Shown one piece after another: positions 39,509 to 48,187 of a DNA stretch of 64,000 bases (its first letter is position 1; the number at the start of each line of letters is the position of its first letter). This stretch comes from Vibrio pomeroyi (GTDB lineage: Bacteria > Pseudomonadota > Gammaproteobacteria > Enterobacterales > Vibrionaceae): contig NZ_AP025506.1 in NCBI RefSeq assembly GCF_024347595.1, positions 2,604,001 to 2,668,000 on the forward strand, read 5' to 3'. The notes under the pieces are model-generated. The model was not told the DNA's origin and ran no database searches. It was given only the letters and a program-made list of their open reading frames with translations. The position numbers and the translations under genes were made by a program.

Positions 39509-41773
39509 CTAGATAGGACGAACGCTGTCTCTGTCGAGTTCTGCAGCAAAACGTCTTTCGATAAACTGTACGTTGGCATCGTTTTCCAAACTGGTAAACG
39601 CGTCTTTCAACTTACCTTGGTACAACCTTTCTCGTAATTCTAGTGGCGTTTCTCCACCATCACCGATTTCAACACTCAAATGACACTCTTCTCCGAGCAC
39701 AGTATTGAGCGACTGTAATAGTTCGCTCTGTGCGCGGTCCGTATTCAAGTGAGCTTGGCTCGCTCTTAACGTTAAAGTGATTGATGTGTCGTTTTTAGCA
39801 AACACTGAGTTCAATGCTAACTGTTCAACAAGCTTGGCTGTCTCTAGCTTTTGAATCGTGGCGGACCATTCATCTTGAGCAATCGACTCTTGTAGCAATT
39901 TATCGACCATTTCTGGTGTCTTAATATGCTCTAACGCACGCTTGATCTGAGTAGGTGTAAGCTCTTTGCTCACCTCTTTCACTACAGGTTTAGACGGTTT
40001 CCAGCGATAAGGTTCATTATCATTGGTTACCTTTTCTGCAGAAGAGGCAGATAAAGAAGCTGGCGACACCCGCTCAGAACCACCGTGTTGCTGAGCAACT
40101 CGGTCAAGAACTGAAGTTTTAGCTGGTGTCGCTTTAGCCTTTTTTGGCGCTGAACCTTTGTTTTCCGGCGCCGCACTGCCTCTACGCTGAGAACGCAATT
40201 GGTGGCGTAAACCACTGACAGGCGAAGCAGGTCGTTCTGATTGTCCTTGCGGAGCAGCAGAAGCAGGTGGCGCAGAAGGCGCAACGTTCTGTGGCTGAGC
40301 AGGAGCTTGATTCTGATAATTCGCTTGTTGAGGCTGCTCTGCACCGTAGCTAGGACGTTCGTCATAAGCCGGTGGTGCATCATACTGACTGTGTGGGTAA
40401 TCCTGCTCAGGATAACCTTGGTTGCCTGAATGGTCAGCGTAACCTTGCGAATCTGAATACTGTGCCGGACTCTGCTGCGGAGCCTGTTGTACGTGTTGCT
40501 GCGGCATAGCTTGCTGTTGAGGCGCCTGTTGTTGCATCTGAGGCTGTCTCGGAGCTGCCATTGGCGCAGGTTGGCTCACAGGTTGAGCAACGCCCTGAGC
40601 TTGAGCTTGAGCTTGAGCTTGAGCTTGAGCTACTGGTGCTGGCGCAGTGTTTGTCGACTGAGTCGAGATTGCTGTTGCAACCGTTAGTGCAGCAGGTCTA
40701 AAGGCCAACATGCGTAAAACTACCATCTCAATACCAACACGAGCGGTTGGCGACAACGGTAAGTCTTCGCGACCTTTCAACACGATCTGGTAATAAAGCT
40801 GAATGTCTTGAGGGCTTAGTGCCTTACTCAACAGTTCTAGCTTCTCAGCATCCGGCTGTGCTTTATCTAATGTTGACGGCAGAGCTTGGAACATCGCCAA
40901 ACGATGCAGTTGAGTCGCAAGCTGATTCAACAAACCATCCCACTCTACACCATTCTCAGCAAGATTCTGAATACAGGCCATTGCCAGTTGAGGCTGCTTA
41001 CTGCTGATCGCTTCAAGCAAGTGAATGGCTTGGTCGGTGTCTAGCGTGCCGAGCATGTGAGCCACGGTGTCTGTCACAACATTGCCGTTGCCTAATGCAA
41101 TAGCTTGATCCGTTAAACTCAGAGCATCACGCATACTGCCGTCAGCAGCATGAGCAATCATCCCAAGCGCACGAGATTCAGACGTCACATTCTCTTGTTC
41201 AAGAATGTGGTCAAGCTGTTCGTGAATATTATCAACGCTGATCGGCTTAAGATGAAACTGCAGACAACGCGACAAAATCGTCACAGGAAGCTTTTGTGGA
41301 TCGGTCGTTGCGAGCAAGAATTTCACATACTCAGGCGGTTCTTCTAACGTCTTTAGAAGCGCGTTGAAACTGTGCCTAGAAAGCATGTGTACTTCATCGA
41401 TAAGGTAAACCTTGAAGCGACCACGTGCCGGCTTGTACTGAACATTGTCCAGAAGCTCGCGGGTATCTTCTACCTTTGTACGTGATGCCGCATCAATCTC
41501 TAGCAGGTCAACAAAACGACCTTCGTCGATCTCTTTACAGGTTGCACATTCACCACAAGGGGTTGAGGTAATGCCTGTTTCACAGTTGAGTCCCTTAGCA
41601 AACAAACGGCCGATGGTTGTTTTACCAACACCTCGTGTACCGCTGAACAGGTATGCATGGTGCAACCTATTCTGGCTAAGGGCATTCTCTAGTGCTGTTA
41701 AAACATGGGCTTGACCAACCACTTCTTTGAATTTGGTTGGTCGCCATTTTCGCGCTAACGCAAGATAGCTCAT
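39509..41773 (-). CDS. dnaX: DNA polymerase III tau subunit (gamma by frameshift)
   Basis: The 754-residue clamp-loader ATPase has Walker A GTRGVGKTT (about residues 45-53), a four-Cys zinc module (CGECATCKE), DEVHML for Walker B, and the tau C-terminal region that binds the polymerase core and DnaB. The chain is longer than E. coli tau (643) because of a Gln/Pro/Ala-rich linker (about 370-540). A slippery A AAA AAG sequence near codon 545 would give a 546-residue gamma by -1 frameshift. It is upstream of ybaB and recR. Confidence 0.95.
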   Translation of the reverse strand: MSYLALARKWRPTKFKEVVGQAHVLTALENALSQNRLHHAYLFSGTRGVGKTTIGRLFAKGLNCETGITSTPCGECATCKEIDEGRFVDLLEIDAASRTKVEDTRELLDNVQYKPARGRFKVYLIDEVHMLSRHSFNALLKTLEEPPEYVKFLLATTDPQKLPVTILSRCLQFHLKPISVDNIHEQLDHILEQENVTSESRALGMIAHAADGSMRDALSLTDQAIALGNGNVVTDTVAHMLGTLDTDQAIHLLEAISSKQPQLAMACIQNLAENGVEWDGLLNQLATQLHRLAMFQALPSTLDKAQPDAEKLELLSKALSPQDIQLYYQIVLKGREDLPLSPTARVGIEMVVLRMLAFRPAALTVATAISTQSTNTAPAPVAQAQAQAQAQAQGVAQPVSQPAPMAAPRQPQMQQQAPQQQAMPQQHVQQAPQQSPAQYSDSQGYADHSGNQGYPEQDYPHSQYDAPPAYDERPSYGAEQPQQANYQNQAPAQPQNVAPSAPPASAAPQGQSERPASPVSGLRHQLRSQRRGSAAPENKGSAPKKAKATPAKTSVLDRVAQQHGGSERVSPASLSASSAEKVTNDNEPYRWKPSKPVVKEVSKELTPTQIKRALEHIKTPEMVDKLLQESIAQDEWSATIQKLETAKLVEQLALNSVFAKNDTSITLTLRASQAHLNTDRAQSELLQSLNTVLGEECHLSVEIGDGGETPLELRERLYQGKLKDAFTSLENDANVQFIERRFAAELDRDSVRPI
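40139..40145 (-). promoter_or_regulatory. dnaX: dnaX programmed -1 frameshift site
   Basis: The minus strand reads CC A AAA AAG GCT AAA in the dnaX frame. The heptamer A AAA AAG is the same slippery sequence used in E. coli dnaX. After a -1 slip the ribosome reads GGC TAA and stops at 40134, giving a product of 546 residues. A weak Shine-Dalgarno-like AAAGG lies about ten bases upstream, similar to the E. coli stimulator. I see no strong downstream stem-loop. Confidence 0.75.
40597..40631 (-). repeat. Hexanucleotide repeat in the dnaX linker
   Basis: The unit GAGCTT (plus-strand) is repeated five times plus a partial copy and encodes alternating Gln and Ala in the tau/gamma linker. It is in frame, so length changes would not break the reading frame. 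Confidence 0.85.
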
Positions 41774-41791
41774 GAATAATTCCGAAAAGGA

Positions 41792-42337
41792 TTAGTGACC
41801 GTCGAATTCGCAGATGCTAAACACTTCTAGACCTAAGCCTTGTAAGCGCTTGTCACCACCGATTTCTGGAAGGTTAATAACAAATGCAGCGTGCTCTACC
41901 ACACCACCTAGCTGACGAATCAACTTTGTTGTTGCTTCAATCGTACCGCCCGTTGCTAGCAAATCATCAACCATCAACACTTTATCGCCTTCAACGATAG
42001 CGTCAGTATGGATTTCTAGCGTATCTGTGCCGTACTCAAGCTCATAAGATTGTGCCACCGTTTCACGAGGCAGTTTGCCCGGTTTACGAACAGGAATGAA
42101 ACCAACACCTAGCTCTAGTGCCAAAGGCGCACCAAATAAGAAACCACGAGCTTCAGTACCAACGATCTTAGTAAAGCCCATGTCCTTATATGTTTCCGCT
42201 AGCAGGTCGATAGTCGCTTTGTAAGCCGCTGGGTCTTCCATCAAGCTTGTTACGTCACGGAACAAAATACCTGCTTTAGGGTAATCAGGAATGCTTTTGA
42301 TGCTTGCTTTGATCAGAGAGATTTTTTCTGTGTTCAT
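41792..42337 (-). CDS. apt: Adenine phosphoribosyltransferase
   Basis: The 181-residue purine salvage enzyme turns adenine and PRPP into AMP. It has the PRPP loop [16 protein letters not shown] (about residues 124-139), a flexible loop with [11 protein letters not shown] (about 86-96), and the [10 protein letters not shown] motif (about 60-69). I start at the ATG at 42337; four more codons upstream are in frame but lack a better signal. It lies upstream of dnaX, the same order as in E. coli, with an 18-base gap. Confidence 0.93.
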   Translation of the reverse strand: MNTEKISLIKASIKSIPDYPKAGILFRDVTSLMEDPAAYKATIDLLAETYKDMGFTKIVGTEARGFLFGAPLALELGVGFIPVRKPGKLPRETVAQSYELEYGTDTLEIHTDAIVEGDKVLMVDDLLATGGTIEATTKLIRQLGGVVEHAAFVINLPEIGGDKRLQGLGLEVFSICEFDGH

Positions 42338-42498
42338 AATCTTATGCACTTCATTAGGCCGCTTTCCAAACTCTCGTTAACGAATCAAACATCAACGCTT
42401 GGAATTAAGGAAAGGTACGATTGGTATTCATTGCAACGAGAGTCATAACTCTGATTGCTGAAATAATAAACGCCCGCTATACAAGCAGGCACACTGGC

Positions 42499-42897
42499 TT
42501 AATGGTAGTGATTTTCTTTGCTGTCAGCAACCAACTCATGGGTTGGAAGTCGCATAAACCATGTGAGAAGAATAACAAGTACACAAATTAGGAAAGCCTT
42601 GACCCAAATGATAGGGGCAAAGTAGATGGATAACGCAAAACTCAACAAGATAAAGAATACGCCACGCGTTTTAACTTGTTTGGTGACGGCGCCATGTTGG
42701 TACCAATTGTTCAGTAAAGGACCCAGCGTTTTGTGCTCGTGCATCCATTTATGAACTTTCGGATTACTTCGCATGAAGCATGCGCTAGCAAGAAGGAGAA
42801 AAGGAGTGGTTGGCAGAACAGGTAAAACTATCCCTAGAACTGCGAGAAATATGCAAAGGCCACCAGCTATATTCAGGCTTAAAACTCGAACGCTAAT
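42499..42897 (-). CDS. ybaN: YbaN family (DUF454) inner-membrane protein, probable AUU start
   Basis: The frame holds the whole YbaN family pattern: LAVLGIVLPVLPTTPFLLLAS in the first 40 codons, RSNPKVHKWMHEHKTLGPLL, then a second membrane pair. The only ATG in the frame (42774) would remove the conserved LPTTPF part. The frame is open upstream to a stop, and the codon at 42897 is ATT, placed five bases after a perfect AAGGAGG. Translation from it gives 132 residues, close to E. coli YbaN (about 125). No ATG, GTG or TTG precedes LPTTPF. Function unknown. Confidence 0.75.
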   Translation of the reverse strand: MSVRVLSLNIAGGLCIFLAVLGIVLPVLPTTPFLLLASACFMRSNPKVHKWMHEHKTLGPLLNNWYQHGAVTKQVKTRGVFFILLSFALSIYFAPIIWVKAFLICVLVILLTWFMRLPTHELVADSKENHYH

Positions 42898-42944
42898 TGT
42901 GGCCTCCTTGAGTCAGCTATCACCAGTCTGCGATGACAGCTTAA

Positions 42945-43082
42945 CTAGAATGTTGCGTAACCATTGAATACTCGGATCAACGTAAGTGTTGCTGGTAGCA
43001 ATGGAATCATTAAAAATGCGGCTAAAAATCCTAAAAAGTAGAATACATTAAACGGGTCTTGAAAGTCTTTGTTATCTGCCAT
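42945..43082 (-). CDS. Small membrane protein, 45 aa, upstream of ybaN
   Basis: The ORF starts ATG GCA GAT AAC and encodes a short polar N-terminus (MADNKDFQDPFN) followed by a strongly hydrophobic span (VFYFLGFLAAFLMIPLLPA) and TLTLIRVFNGYATF. AAGAAG lies seven bases before the start. It is 47 bases upstream of the AUU-started ybaN on the same strand and probably co-transcribed. I do not recognise the family; composition and context support a real small membrane protein. Confidence 0.55.
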   Translation of the reverse strand: MADNKDFQDPFNVFYFLGFLAAFLMIPLLPATLTLIRVFNGYATF

Positions 43083-43230
43083 GATTGCTTCTTGTTTTTG
43101 TTAGTAAAGGTAAGTATCTGGCGAACCAAACCCGCTTTGCTAAATCAACATTTAACAAAAAAGGCATAGCCACACCATTTGCGCAACTATACCTTAATCA
43201 ATTATTCACAAAAACCGAGGAAATATAGGG

Positions 43231-44334
43231 TTAATCGGTAGACCCTTGGTGTATGTCTAAACTAAAACTCGCTGCTCCAAGCAGACTTAATGAAAGTTGG
43301 CAGCCTTGCTCAATCGGCAAGTCTCTCGTAATGAAATTCTTCTTACAGTTTTCGCCTAAGCGCTCACCTGCGGCAATGTGTTGATTCATCTCACCATTCG
43401 ACCAACGTCCATCTAAACCCGCCGGTAAAATAGAGATGGTACCCTCAGCAAGATTGGCAACACCAAATAACGCATTAACGGCCGTGGCACATTTAGAGCA
43501 CTCAATCCCCTTCTCTAAAATTTCGGCAATATCTTTGAGATCAACATTAAAATCTTTTCGATTTCTTATGTAATCGTGGAATAAGGCTCTCACCAACAGT
43601 GTTGACGCTGAACTGCCATTATCAGAAGAAGACGAATCGACGAGGTAAAAGGCAAACTGCCCATTCATCATCCAAGCGTAATCAAACACGAGTGGCATCA
43701 TCTCTGTTGATTGCAGCAGTCGGTAACTACAACGCCATGAGCCTTGTCTTGTGTCTTTTTCAGGAAGCAAGGCATGCAGTAAGTCTTTTGCCGCGCTCGG
43801 GTTATCTTGTAGGTAGTTAAGATGCCAATGCAGTTCCTGGTCTTCAGGGATCTCTCCTCCGTCATCCACACAGAACCATTGGCTTGAAAAATCTCGCTGG
43901 TCTGAAATATTGTCGAATGAATCTTTTAACGTATTCGCTATCGCGCTTCCTAAGTGACCGTGATCCTCTAAAGGTTTTGCCAAAAAGTCTTTAATACCAA
44001 ATCGTAATGCTTTCGCCACATCAGACATGTCGTCGGTAGCAGACACAACGATCATAGGCAGTGACGGATATTCTAAACTGAGCTCTTCTACTAGCTCGAT
44101 GCCGTCCAGGATCGGCATTGATAAGTCACACACAATTAAATCTGGTGCTGAGTCTCTAAGTTTCTGCAGAGCGTCCAGCCCATTTTCAGCCTCAACCACT
44201 TTATAACCAATCTTGTCTAAATACGCGCTGGTTATACGGCGAAAAATAGGATCATCATCAACCAACATTACGCATTTTTGGTTAATTACTTCCTGAGCCG
44301 AGGTCATTACTGGCTGACTGTGAGTTTTGTACAT
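43231..44334 (-). CDS. rssB: Response regulator RssB-like (receiver plus degenerate PP2C domain)
   Basis: The 367-residue protein has a receiver domain with phospho-acceptor Asp70 in DLIVCDLSMP, an acidic pocket (VDDDP, about 26-30) and the segment VVSATDDMSDVAKALRFGIKD, very like E. coli RssB. The C-terminal half resembles the pseudo-phosphatase domain of RssB (DNPSAAKDLLHALLP, later LLVRALFHDYI) and lacks evident metal-binding Asp motifs. RssB delivers sigma-S to ClpXP. An RsbU-like phosphatase role is the alternative. The start is the ATG at 44334. It is divergent from a LysR gene. Confidence 0.75.
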   Translation of the reverse strand: MYKTHSQPVMTSAQEVINQKCVMLVDDDPIFRRITSAYLDKIGYKVVEAENGLDALQKLRDSAPDLIVCDLSMPILDGIELVEELSLEYPSLPMIVVSATDDMSDVAKALRFGIKDFLAKPLEDHGHLGSAIANTLKDSFDNISDQRDFSSQWFCVDDGGEIPEDQELHWHLNYLQDNPSAAKDLLHALLPEKDTRQGSWRCSYRLLQSTEMMPLVFDYAWMMNGQFAFYLVDSSSSDNGSSASTLLVRALFHDYIRNRKDFNVDLKDIAEILEKGIECSKCATAVNALFGVANLAEGTISILPAGLDGRWSNGEMNQHIAAGERLGENCKKNFITRDLPIEQGCQLSLSLLGAASFSLDIHQGSTD

Positions 44335-44562
44335 AATCTATAACCTCACAAAACTAAGTCGAATTATTATTGTTATCTGTTCTAAGAACTAATATAAAAC
44401 TTAGTAATAAAATGCTAAATACACAAATTTGCACTCTTTACTGGTAATTCGTGACGAGGGTTGGAATACTTGTAAATAATGCAACGAGTTGACGTAACGC
44501 AAACATTGATCTCACTGTTACGTATAAATTAGATGAGATTGTAAACAAATGTGTCTGGATTT

Positions 44563-45438
44563 ATGAAATTAGATGATTTAAACCTCTTTCGACTCGTCGT
44601 TGAAAATGGGAGCTACACCGCAACATCGCGCAAGACTATGATTCCGGTTGCGACCATTACACGACGCATCCAAGCCTTAGAAGACTCACTGAACCTGAGG
44701 CTTCTCAATAGACACGCGCGTAAACTCTCTTTAACAGAGGCTGGCGAACGTTTTTTCAATGAATGCTCTCCGCTATTGCAACGTCTGTCTTCTACTGCAG
44801 AAGAGCTCACCGACGTGTGCAAAGGAGCTTCCGGTAAGATTCGTATTACGGCACCCTCCAACCTGACCAAGCGCATGATGATGCCAATGTTCAGCGACTT
44901 CATGACTCAATACCCTGATATTAATATTGAGTTGATGATGAACAACCAAGCCGATCAGCTTGATCCAACCGAGTGGGACGTGATTTTCCGTGTCGGACCA
45001 CAACGTGACTCAAGCCTAATCGCGAGAAAGATCAGTGAAGTAAAAGACATTCTTATTGCTAGCCCTGAGTACTTAGCGAAGAACCCGGCACCAAGCCACG
45101 CTGAAGAACTGGCTAACCACTCTCTTCTAAAAGGCTACCCACTGATTAAGTGGCAGCTGAGCAATTCGAATGAAGAGACGGTGGTGAACAGCGAGAAAGG
45201 TCGTTTCAATGCGAACGCGCTAAATGTTGTGAGACAAGCGTGTTCTGAAGGTCTAGGTATCACCCTGATGCCTGACGTGATGATTCGTGAATACATTGAA
45301 GATGGCAGCTTAGTGCAAGTCCTAGAAGACTGGAGTGCTAACCCTCGTGATATTTACATGCTTTATAACCACAAAGACCACCTACCAGAGAAAGTTAGAT
45401 TGTTTATTGATTTTGTGATCGCGTACCACATTCATTAG
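44563..45438 (+). CDS. LysR family transcriptional regulator
   Basis: The 291-residue regulator has the N-terminal winged helix-turn-helix (MKLDDLNLFRLVVENGSYTATSRK, given here as its first parts) and a substrate-binding domain from about residue 88. I start at ATG 44563; a GTG four codons upstream is possible. The effector and targets are unknown. It is divergent from rssB with a 228-base gap, and LysR proteins often bind such shared regions. A bidirectional terminator follows. Confidence 0.88.
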   Translation: MKLDDLNLFRLVVENGSYTATSRKTMIPVATITRRIQALEDSLNLRLLNRHARKLSLTEAGERFFNECSPLLQRLSSTAEELTDVCKGASGKIRITAPSNLTKRMMMPMFSDFMTQYPDINIELMMNNQADQLDPTEWDVIFRVGPQRDSSLIARKISEVKDILIASPEYLAKNPAPSHAEELANHSLLKGYPLIKWQLSNSNEETVVNSEKGRFNANALNVVRQACSEGLGITLMPDVMIREYIEDGSLVQVLEDWSANPRDIYMLYNHKDHLPEKVRLFIDFVIAYHIH

Positions 45439-45460
45439 ATTAACCCCCTATCTCAAAAAC

Positions 45461-45491
45461 AAAAAACCAGAGCCGATGCTCTGGTTTTTTA
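45461..45491. terminator. Bidirectional terminator between LysR gene and purF
   Basis: An AAAAACCAGAGC/GCTCTGGTTTTTT stem with loop CGAT sits between convergent genes. Confidence 0.9.
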
Positions 45492-45512
45492 TACTTTCAA
45501 TACTAACGAAAA

Positions 45513-47027
45513 CTAAGCGCCTTCGTTGTGTAGCTCTAGGTTCGCTAGATCCTGTTGAATCTCACGTTGAACCTTTGAATCGTCGTTACGCAAAGAGTCT
45601 AGGAAATCTAGGTACGCTTGGTCGATATCGCCCGTTACATACTCACCGTTAAATACCGAAGTATCAAAACGAGAGATGTCTTGGTTGCCCATACCTACTG
45701 CAGAGATTAAGTCTGGTAGCGTTTGGAAGATCAAAGCGTCTGCGCCAATCTGCTTACAAATCGTTTCGTTGTCACGACCATGAGCAATCAGCTCTGTCGC
45801 GCTCGGCATATCAATACCGTAAACGTTAGGGAAGCGAACCTCTGGAGCAGCTGAAACCATGAAGACTTTGTTAGCGCCCGAATCACGAGCCATCTCAATG
45901 ATTTGCTCTGATGTTGTACCGCGAACAATAGAGTCATCAACCAATAGAACGTTCTTATCTTTAAACTCAGAACGGATTGCATTCAGCTTACGACGAACCG
46001 ACTTCTTACGCTGTTGTTGACCAGGCATGATGAACGTACGGCCAACATAACGGTTTTTTACGAAACCTTGACGGTATGGCTTATTGATCGCTTGAGCGAT
46101 ACGTAGCGCAATATCGTTCGATGTTTCAGGAATTGGGATAACCACATCAATGTCTAAGTCTGCATACTCTTCTTTAATACGCTTACCTAGCATCTCACCC
46201 ATCTCAACGCGTGCGCTGTAAACCGAGATTTTGTCGATGAATGAATCTGGGCGTGCAAAGTATACAAACTCAAAGATACATGGGTTTAGTTGTGGATTGT
46301 CTGCACATTGCTTAGTGAAAAGTTCACCGTCGAACGTTGCGTAGATAGCTTCACCAGGTGCTACGTCGCGCATGAAATCAAAACCAACAGCATCAAGTGC
46401 TACCGATTCAGATGCAACCATGTACTCTGTTTTACCATTAACTTCACGCTTACCAAGACACAGTGGACGAATGCCATGTGGGTCACGGAATGCAATCATA
46501 CCGTGGCCGATGATCATTGCCGTTACTGCGTAAGCACCACGAATCGTGCGGTGTACATTAGATACAGCACGGAAAACGTCGTCAGAAGTCACGTTACCTT
46601 TAACGGTATCGATCTCATGAGCTAATACGTTCAGTAGAACTTCAGAGTCAGACGTTGTGTTTACATGACGACGGTCTTTCTCGAACAACTTCTCACGAAC
46701 TTCATTTGCGTTCGTTAGGTTGCCGTTGTGAGCCAATGTGATGCCAAAAGGCGAGTTTACGTAGAAAGGCTGAGCTTCCGACGCGCTTGAGCTACCTGCT
46801 GTCGGGTAACGAACATGGCCAATACCAACGTTACCTTGGAGGCGTTGCATGTGTTTTGCTTCAAAAACATCTTTTACTAAACCGTTCGCCTTACGCAGAC
46901 GGAAACGATTGCTTTCTATGGTACAAATACCAGCGGCATCTTGGCCACGATGCTGCAATACCGTTAAAGCGTCATAAATAGACTGGTTTACAGGTGTTGA
47001 ACCCACGATTCCAACAATACCACACAT
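45513..47027 (-). CDS. purF: Amidophosphoribosyltransferase
   Basis: First enzyme of de novo purine synthesis, 504 residues. The N-terminal Cys nucleophile is at position 2 (MCGIVGIVG) with no propeptide, followed by the glutaminase domain ([22 protein letters not shown]). The PRPP loop [17 protein letters not shown] (about 361-377) marks the transferase domain. It is downstream of cvpA with a 34-base gap, in the same order as in E. coli, and should share the PurR-controlled promoter. Confidence 0.97.
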   Translation of the reverse strand: MCGIVGIVGSTPVNQSIYDALTVLQHRGQDAAGICTIESNRFRLRKANGLVKDVFEAKHMQRLQGNVGIGHVRYPTAGSSSASEAQPFYVNSPFGITLAHNGNLTNANEVREKLFEKDRRHVNTTSDSEVLLNVLAHEIDTVKGNVTSDDVFRAVSNVHRTIRGAYAVTAMIIGHGMIAFRDPHGIRPLCLGKREVNGKTEYMVASESVALDAVGFDFMRDVAPGEAIYATFDGELFTKQCADNPQLNPCIFEFVYFARPDSFIDKISVYSARVEMGEMLGKRIKEEYADLDIDVVIPIPETSNDIALRIAQAINKPYRQGFVKNRYVGRTFIMPGQQQRKKSVRRKLNAIRSEFKDKNVLLVDDSIVRGTTSEQIIEMARDSGANKVFMVSAAPEVRFPNVYGIDMPSATELIAHGRDNETICKQIGADALIFQTLPDLISAVGMGNQDISRFDTSVFNGEYVTGDIDQAYLDFLDSLRNDDSKVQREIQQDLANLELHNEGA

Positions 47028-47061
47028 GTCCTAATCCTCGATTTTTCGACATTAACTGGCG

Positions 47062-47553
47062 CTAGAGCGCGCCAGATAAGAAACTAGATGTTGCTTGTAA
47101 ATGCTCGAAGAACGGCGCAATGATTCGACTAAACTCCGGAACCAACTGCGAATTCTTCCACCACTCAGAACTTGGGAATGCAGTAAACGCATCCATGAAA
47201 AACAACACTGCAGAAACAATCAAAACACCACGTAAGCCACCAAAGACGACACCGAGGATTCTGTCTGTACCTGACAGGCCTGTTTTCTGAACTAGCTGAC
47301 CGATGACATAGTTAACTAAGGCACCAACAACTAACGTTGCAACAAACAATGCTGCTATCGCAGTTCCGTTTCGAAACATCTCATCTTCGATATTGGTGAA
47401 GTACATCGCTAATTTAGCGTAGTACTGGCTAGCAATGAAAAATGCTCCAAACCAAATTACGAGTGACAAGGCTTCTTTAGCGAAACCACGAACTAAACTG
47501 ATCACGGCAGAGAAGCCGATCACGCCTAAAATGACAAAATCTAACCAATTCAT
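47062..47553 (-). CDS. cvpA: CvpA family membrane protein
   Basis: The 163-residue protein has four hydrophobic segments (VILGVIGFSAVISLVRG at the start), the CvpA pattern. It is needed for colicin V production and bile or envelope stress resistance in some species. It heads the cvpA-purF pair, and the PurR box is 48 bases upstream of its start. Confidence 0.9.
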   Translation of the reverse strand: MNWLDFVILGVIGFSAVISLVRGFAKEALSLVIWFGAFFIASQYYAKLAMYFTNIEDEMFRNGTAIAALFVATLVVGALVNYVIGQLVQKTGLSGTDRILGVVFGGLRGVLIVSAVLFFMDAFTAFPSSEWWKNSQLVPEFSRIIAPFFEHLQATSSFLSGAL

Positions 47554-47600
47554 GAATTCTTCATCTTAAGTTGGCGCGCATTTTAACAGAAAAAATGCTG

Positions 47601-47616
47601 ACGCAAACGTTTTCTT
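47601..47616. promoter_or_regulatory. PurR box upstream of cvpA-purF
   Basis: ACGCAAACGTTTTCTT agrees with the E. coli PurR consensus ACGCAAACGTTTTCGT at 15 of 16 bases. It overlaps the dedD stop codon and lies 48 bases from the cvpA start, so cvpA-purF has its own promoter inside the larger operon and is repressed when purines are plentiful. Confidence 0.88.
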
Positions 47617-48187
47617 ATGGATTTAACGGTTTAAATTTGAGCAATTGGCCTTTTGAACCCGTAATTTTTTCTAATTCCTTAATTTGTCGCTCAAGTTTGG
47701 ATTTAGACACATCCGGGCCAATAATTACTCGCGTAAAAGTTTTTTCTTGCTTGGTGTGAGCTTGGTAACCACGCTTCTGTAAATCCTTAACAACGTTTTT
47801 TGCGTTGTCAGCATTCTTTAAAGCCATCAATTGAATGATCCAAGCGCTGTCTTGGTATTCATTTTTTTCTGGTACCGGCTTAACCACCACTGCCACTTTG
47901 TCTGCTTCTTTTTCAGAAGCCGACGCCGTTTGCGTATCTGAATGATCATCAACACCGCTTTCGACCACTCGCTCGACCGGAGAGTCCGGTAACGCTATCT
48001 GATCTTCAACAGGATCGAGTACTTCAAACACTTCAACATTACTATCAAGCTCTGGCTTAATCGGAATGCTTGCAAACTCTTCTTTATAGTGGAGCTTCTT
48101 ACCATCGAGCACATCTGGCAATACAATCACGCCAATGGCCACTAAAATGATGGTGCCGACTAATCGGCTTTGGAATTTACTTGCCAT
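47615..48187 (-). CDS. dedD: DedD: SPOR-domain cell division protein
   Basis: The 190-residue protein has a cytoplasmic start, a membrane helix at about 8-26 (LVGTIILVAIGVIVLPDVL), a charged linker, and a C-terminal SPOR domain (about 105-190: WIIQLMALKNADNAKNVVKDLQKRGY) that binds septal peptidoglycan lacking stem peptides. It starts directly at the folC stop (TAA followed by ATG), so the two are translationally coupled. Confidence 0.9.
   Translation of the reverse strand: MASKFQSRLVGTIILVAIGVIVLPDVLDGKKLHYKEEFASIPIKPELDSNVEVFEVLDPVEDQIALPDSPVERVVESGVDDHSDTQTASASEKEADKVAVVVKPVPEKNEYQDSAWIIQLMALKNADNAKNVVKDLQKRGYQAHTKQEKTFTRVIIGPDVSKSKLERQIKELEKITGSKGQLLKFKPLNP

Noticed and set aside
44497..44512. 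PurR-like ACGCAAACATTGATCT between rssB and the LysR gene
   Set aside because: Only the left half fits the PurR consensus and neither neighbour is a purine gene.
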